From Clostridia bacterium (lineage in GTDB: Bacteria; Bacillota; Clostridia; Oscillospirales; CAG-272): DNA of 7,998 nucleotides. The stretch's first letter is position 1. Each line of letters starts with the position of its first letter. This document shows positions 5,716-7,998 of the stretch, piece by piece. The DNA lies in NCBI GenBank assembly GCA_017518025.1, contig JAFWWR010000104.1, forward strand, positions 1 to 7,998. Direction: 5' to 3'. The notes beneath the pieces were generated by a model. The model saw only the letters and a list, made by a program, of their open reading frames with translations. It was not told where the DNA came from and ran no database searches. Both the position numbers and the translations under genes were made by a program.

Positions 5716-5757
5716 GCCGAAAAATCTGCAGAATGCACAATTATCGCCGAAAAAATC
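5716..5757. repeat. Direct repeat GCCGAAAAATC, 30-bp period
   Basis: GCCGAAAAATC (5716-5726) recurs as GCCGAAAAAATC (5746-5757) exactly 30 bp later, close to three helical turns, placing both copies on the same face of DNA. They lie 30-75 bp upstream of the sigma-factor -35. A phased pair of activator sites or an intrinsically bent A-tract region would both fit. Confidence 0.35.
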
Positions 5758-5783
5758 CACACTTTAGCGCTGTTTTTTTAAAA

Positions 5784-5801
5784 AACTATTGACAAATAGT
5801 T
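5784..5801. promoter_or_regulatory. Palindrome centred on the -35 of the sigma-factor promoter
   Basis: AACTATT (5784-5790) and AATAGTT (5795-5801) are perfect complements around GACA (5791-5794); the TTGACA hexamer (5789-5794) sits in its centre. It could be a repressor operator. As RNA it would form an AT-rich hairpin followed by GTTTTT (5802-5807), so it could alternatively help terminate the DUF4364 transcript. Confidence 0.5.
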
Positions 5802-5817
5802 GTTTTTATGTTATATT
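5789..5817 (+). promoter_or_regulatory. Promoter of the sigma-factor gene
   Basis: TTGACA (5789-5794), a 17-nt spacer and TATATT (5812-5817), with TG at 5809-5810 forming an extended -10. A start near 5824 gives a leader of about 45 nt before GTG 5869. Confidence 0.78.
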
Positions 5818-5868
5818 TCATAATATCCCGAGGCGGAACGCCTTAAAAGAGCCCGGAGCCAGGTCAAA

Positions 5869-6444
5869 GTGGATAAGAAAAGAACTGTCAGTGAGCTTGT
5901 CGCCGCCTCGAGGGATGGCGACAACGCCGCCTTTGAGGAGCTGTCCGAAAAGTACGCGGGAATGATCGCATCCAGGGTATCGTCTTTTGCGTCATCCCTT
6001 GCGTCGGAAGGAGGCTCTTCCTCTTTTTCCGCGGAGGATCTGAGGCAGGAGGCGGAGATCGCGTTTCTCCGCGCCGTGCGCACCTACGACGCGGACGGCA
6101 AGGGGAAAAAGGTGACGTTCGGACTCTACGCCCGGATCTGCGTCACCAACGCCATGATCTCTCTTCTCCGGAAGAGCCGCTCGGAGATCCGCCGTGCGAA
6201 AGAGAACGACGCGGTCTACGGCGAGACCTTCGGCGCGGAGGACCCTGCTTTTTCCAGAGCGGAAGCGGAAGAGCTTATGAGGCGGGCGGAGAAGGCGCTC
6301 TCCCCGTACGAGTACCGGGTTTTCAGAGAGTACGTCGGCGGCTGCCGCGTGCGGGAGATAGCAAGGGACCTCGGCAGGAGCGAGAGGTCGGTCAGCAACG
6401 CCCTCTACAGGATGAAGGCGAAGCTGAAGGAAGAAAACGAATAA
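5869..6444 (+). CDS. Small sigma-70 family RNA polymerase sigma factor (SigH/ECF-like)
   Basis: 191 aa; it should direct core RNA polymerase to an alternative set of promoters. The start is GTG 5869, preceded by AGG (5861-5863) and GGAG (5855-5858); no better ATG exists. Region 2 spans about residues 7-110: VAASRDGDNAAFEELSEKYAGMI (2.1), EDLRQEAEIAFLRAVRTYD (56-74; 2.2, core binding) and VTFGLYARICVTNAMISLLRKSRSEIRR (82-109; 2.3-2.4, -10 recognition). A linker leads to region 4 (about 142-186), with LSPYEYRVFREYVGGCRVREIARDLGRSERSVSNALYRMKAKL, a clear helix-turn-helix for the -35. Region 3 is absent. A Ser-rich stretch (42-53) separates 2.1 and 2.2. The FxxYARICVTNAMI pattern resembles Firmicutes SigH more than classical ECF factors. 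No anti-sigma gene is adjacent. It is transcribed from its own promoter, whose -35 lies within a palindrome, so control may be transcriptional. Confidence 0.92.
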   Translation: MDKKRTVSELVAASRDGDNAAFEELSEKYAGMIASRVSSFASSLASEGGSSSFSAEDLRQEAEIAFLRAVRTYDADGKGKKVTFGLYARICVTNAMISLLRKSRSEIRRAKENDAVYGETFGAEDPAFSRAEAEELMRRAEKALSPYEYRVFREYVGGCRVREIARDLGRSERSVSNALYRMKAKLKEENE

Positions 6445-6452
6445 CTGATTTC

Positions 6453-6471
6453 ACCGCGGCGCGCCGCGTGA
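6453..6471 (+). repeat. GC palindrome after the sigma-factor gene
   Basis: CGCGGCGCGCCGCG (6455-6468) is a perfect 14-nt palindrome. With the flanking CAC/GTG and one bulged C it forms a 7-bp hairpin 8 nt after the stop codon. No T run follows, so at most a weak terminator or a 3'-end stabiliser. Confidence 0.4.
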
Positions 6472-6516
6472 GATATATGCCCGAATAGCTTAATTCAGAG
6501 CGTTGTTTACAAAGGT

Positions 6517-6533
6517 GACGGTCAAAGTCCGTC
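6517..6533 (+). promoter_or_regulatory. Leader hairpin before the zinc-ribbon gene
   Basis: GACGG (6517-6521) pairs with CCGTC (6529-6533) around a 7-nt loop, TCAAAGT, followed by an A-rich stretch (6541-6548) and the ATG at 6574. I see no convincing promoter between 6445 and 6573, so the gene may be read from the sigma-factor promoter. Confidence 0.3.
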
Positions 6534-6573
6534 GAGGGCGAAAAAAACATTTTTAAGCGAGGTAAGAAGAAGA

Positions 6574-6867
6574 ATGTACGAGGACAAGACCCTGAAGTGC
6601 AAGGAATGCGGACAGGAGTTCGTATTCACGGCCGGTGAACAGGAATTCTACGCGGAGAAAGGCTTCCAGAATGAGCCCCAGAGATGCAAGGCATGCCGGG
6701 ACGCAAGAAAGAACGCAGCCCGCGGTCAGAGAGAGATGTTCACCACCGTCTGCCACAAGTGCGGCGGAGAGGCTATCGTTCCTTTCCAGCCTACAGACGA
6801 CAGACCTGTATACTGCAGCGAGTGCTTTGCCGCTATGAAGGCAGAACAGCAGGCCGCCGCAGAGTAA
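6574..6867 (+). CDS. Small protein with two zinc-ribbon modules
   Basis: 97 aa. Four CxxC pairs are visible: C9-C12 (CKECG), C38-C41 (CKAC), C60-C63 (CHKCGG) and C81-C84 (CSEC). Pairs 1-2 form the probable zinc-ribbon of the zf-trcl type (KCKECGQEFVFTAGEQEFYAEKGFQNEPQRCKACR). Pairs 3-4 form the second ribbon seen in the same Clostridia proteins (CHKCGGEAIVPFQPTDDRPVYCSECF). Each should bind one Zn ion. The two modules are joined by a basic segment, RDARKNAARGQRE, that could contact nucleic acid. The C-terminus is Ala/Glu-rich and probably disordered. Cytoplasmic, no signal peptide. Weak ribosome site GAGG (6559-6562), 11 nt before ATG, in an A/G-rich leader. It follows the sigma-factor gene by 129 nt and ends before a strong terminator at 6926. 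Related proteins are widespread in Clostridia; their function is unknown, with nucleic-acid binding a guess. Confidence 0.92.
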   Translation: MYEDKTLKCKECGQEFVFTAGEQEFYAEKGFQNEPQRCKACRDARKNAARGQREMFTTVCHKCGGEAIVPFQPTDDRPVYCSECFAAMKAEQQAAAE

Positions 6868-6925
6868 TTCAGGGCAAACCCGTCTGTTGGATTTGATACA
6901 CTGAGGATCGAACAGCAAAAAAATG

Positions 6926-6954
6926 AAGGACCGTCCCCCACCGGGACGGTCCTT
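6926..6954. terminator. Bidirectional intrinsic terminator between convergent genes
   Basis: Arms 6926-6937 and 6943-6954 pair perfectly over 12 bp around a 5-nt loop. On the plus strand TTT-G-TTAT follows; on the minus strand the A run at 6917-6923 becomes seven T just beyond the hairpin. It can therefore end both the zinc-ribbon transcript and the convergent minus-strand gene, and the T tract is stronger for the minus strand. Confidence 0.92.
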
Positions 6955-7031
6955 TGTTATGCTTTTCAATGCGGAATTATTCCGTTTCTCTCATCGGGAT
7001 CATCATGACCTGCGCCCGGGACGCGGGGCCA

Positions 7032-7998
7032 TTACTTCACGTCAAACCGGATCCACACGTTCTTGTAGTCGATGGGGTCGAAGAACAGCCAGCGGTCGTA
7101 TCCGTTGCCGGAGTAGGAATTGAACACGGGCATCACCACGCCGTAGAGCAGTCTCTTGACCTCCCCCGTGGAGGGGCGGAACAGAGACGGCGCAAAATCG
7201 GCGTCGGAACAGAATATCGTCTCTCCGTCGGCCATTCCGGTAAAGTAACGGAAATACCTAGAGTCGTCGGGGATGGTGTTCACCGCCCCGTCCTCGTTGA
7301 GGCGGGAATCGAGCGCCGCCTTTTCAACGGACGAGCCGTTCGGCAAAAGCAACGAGACCTCGCCCGTCTCCGTGTCCACAAAAGTGGCGATATCGTTGGA
7401 AACGGAATTCTGGAGCACGAAATACCTGCTGTCCGCCGCGAAAAGGAGCGCCGGCAGCTGAGACATGGACCGCTTGCCCAGGGCGTAGGTCTCCTTACTG
7501 CCGTCGGGACGGATCACGCCCAGCGCGCAGTCGACGCCGGTCTTCAGATCCTCGCTCACGCCGTAGACCACGGCGCAGAGAGTGCCGTCGGCGAGAACGA
7601 ATGCGTTAGAGATCACTCCGTTGTTCATGGCGAAGAAGAAATCCAGTTTTTCGATTTCCTTGCCGGTGGTCATTTCGTATTTGATGACGTTCGGCTTGGC
7701 GAGGGAGTACATCGTACCGTCTGCCACTCCCATGAGGTATCCCTCCGGCGCGGCGTAAAGCGCGCCGGTGGCGACGTCGAGAGCAAACGATATCGATCGC
7801 CCCTGATCCGTGACGATCATCACGTTGTCCTTCACCGGCACGGTGAACCCGGCGGCGGTGAGGAACGGCCCGTTCCCGGTGGAATAGATCCGCTCCAGGA
7901 GCTTGTCGCCCCTCAAGGTATCGACGTCTGCGAATTCCTCCTGAAACTTCTCGAAAGAATCGGCGTCCTTGATGTTCGTTCTCGCGGTGTTCCAGAAC
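7032..7998 (-). CDS. Unrecognised protein with propeller-like repeats, C-terminal part
   Basis: About 321 C-terminal residues ending FDVK at the TAA (7034-7032); the frame is open to the right edge, so the N-terminus lies outside. The TTG at 7916 is an internal Leu, because the frame continues upstream as FWNTARTNIKDADSFEKFQEEFADVDTL. I do not recognise a named family. The visible pattern is a series of 40-50-residue units of paired beta strands with short turns: DNVMIVTDQGRSISFALDVATGALY, DGTMYSLAKPNVIKYEMTTGKEI, DGTLCAVVYGV, DSRYFVLQNSVSNDIATFVDTETGEVSLL, DGETIFCSDADFAPSLFRPSTGEVKRL. The recurring D-G/S and D-x-x-TGE motifs suggest a beta-propeller (WD40- or PQQ-like) with at least five blades. 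Whether it carries a signal peptide or membrane anchor cannot be seen here; such proteins in Firmicutes are often extracytoplasmic. Convergent with the zinc-ribbon gene and terminated at 6954-6926. Confidence 0.85.
   Translation of the reverse strand, partial: FWNTARTNIKDADSFEKFQEEFADVDTLRGDKLLERIYSTGNGPFLTAAGFTVPVKDNVMIVTDQGRSISFALDVATGALYAAPEGYLMGVADGTMYSLAKPNVIKYEMTTGKEIEKLDFFFAMNNGVISNAFVLADGTLCAVVYGVSEDLKTGVDCALGVIRPDGSKETYALGKRSMSQLPALLFAADSRYFVLQNSVSNDIATFVDTETGEVSLLLPNGSSVEKAALDSRLNEDGAVNTIPDDSRYFRYFTGMADGETIFCSDADFAPSLFRPSTGEVKRLLYGVVMPVFNSYSGNGYDRWLFFDPIDYKNVWIRFDVK

Noticed and set aside
5862..6528. Shared 9-mer GGTCAAAGT at 5862-5870 and 6520-6528
   Set aside because: One copy abuts the sigma-factor start and the other sits within the loop of a leader hairpin. 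With different contexts and only 9 nt, chance is sufficient.
1..7998. CRISPR array, insertion sequence, attachment site or defence system
   Set aside because: No regularly spaced repeats, transposase, integrase or nuclease gene, or terminal repeats were found on either strand.

Overview
The window looks like a chromosomal segment of a fairly GC-rich member of the Clostridia (Firmicutes). The reasons are the gene families present (type III glutamine synthetase, DUF1292, DUF4364, a four-CxxC zinc-ribbon protein, a Clostridia-style surface protein), near-consensus SigA-type promoters (TTGACA / TATAAT, several with extended -10 TG) in AT-rich intergenic DNA, strong AGGAG-type ribosome binding sites, and a LAGC lipobox. 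No mobile element, CRISPR array, tRNA or rRNA gene was seen.

Layout. 1-1198 (minus): 5' part of glnN, starting at a TTG and driven by a consensus promoter at 1277-1249. 1199-1451: divergent promoter region. 1452-2195 (plus): secreted, C-terminally membrane-anchored surface protein, followed by a strong terminator. 2312-2733: promoter and gene for a very acidic DUF1292 protein. 2734-3176 has no protein gene. It holds a long rod-shaped RNA of about 170 nt (2767-2939) that I interpret as 6S RNA (ssrS), then two inverted repeats, a promoter and a leader with two hairpins. 3177-4979 (plus): orphan peptide-type ABC substrate-binding lipoprotein. 5098-5697 (plus): DUF4364 winged-helix protein. 5789-6444: promoter with a -35-centred palindrome and a small sigma-70 family factor starting at GTG. 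6574-6867: zinc-ribbon protein. 6926-6954: bidirectional terminator shared with the convergent minus-strand gene. 7032-7998 (minus): C-terminal part of an unrecognised protein with propeller-like repeats, running off the right edge.

Most genes appear to be single transcription units with their own promoter and/or terminator, so this is a housekeeping and regulatory neighbourhood rather than one operon. The shared theme is nutrient status and RNA polymerase control: nitrogen assimilation (glnN), peptide uptake (the lipoprotein), a sigma factor, and a probable 6S RNA, which in other bacteria binds the housekeeping holoenzyme. Any functional link between them is inference from proximity only. 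The most rewarding items are the 6S-like RNA, the palindromes over the lipoprotein and sigma-factor promoters, and the surface gene with a sharp base-composition switch and a degenerate sorting-like motif.
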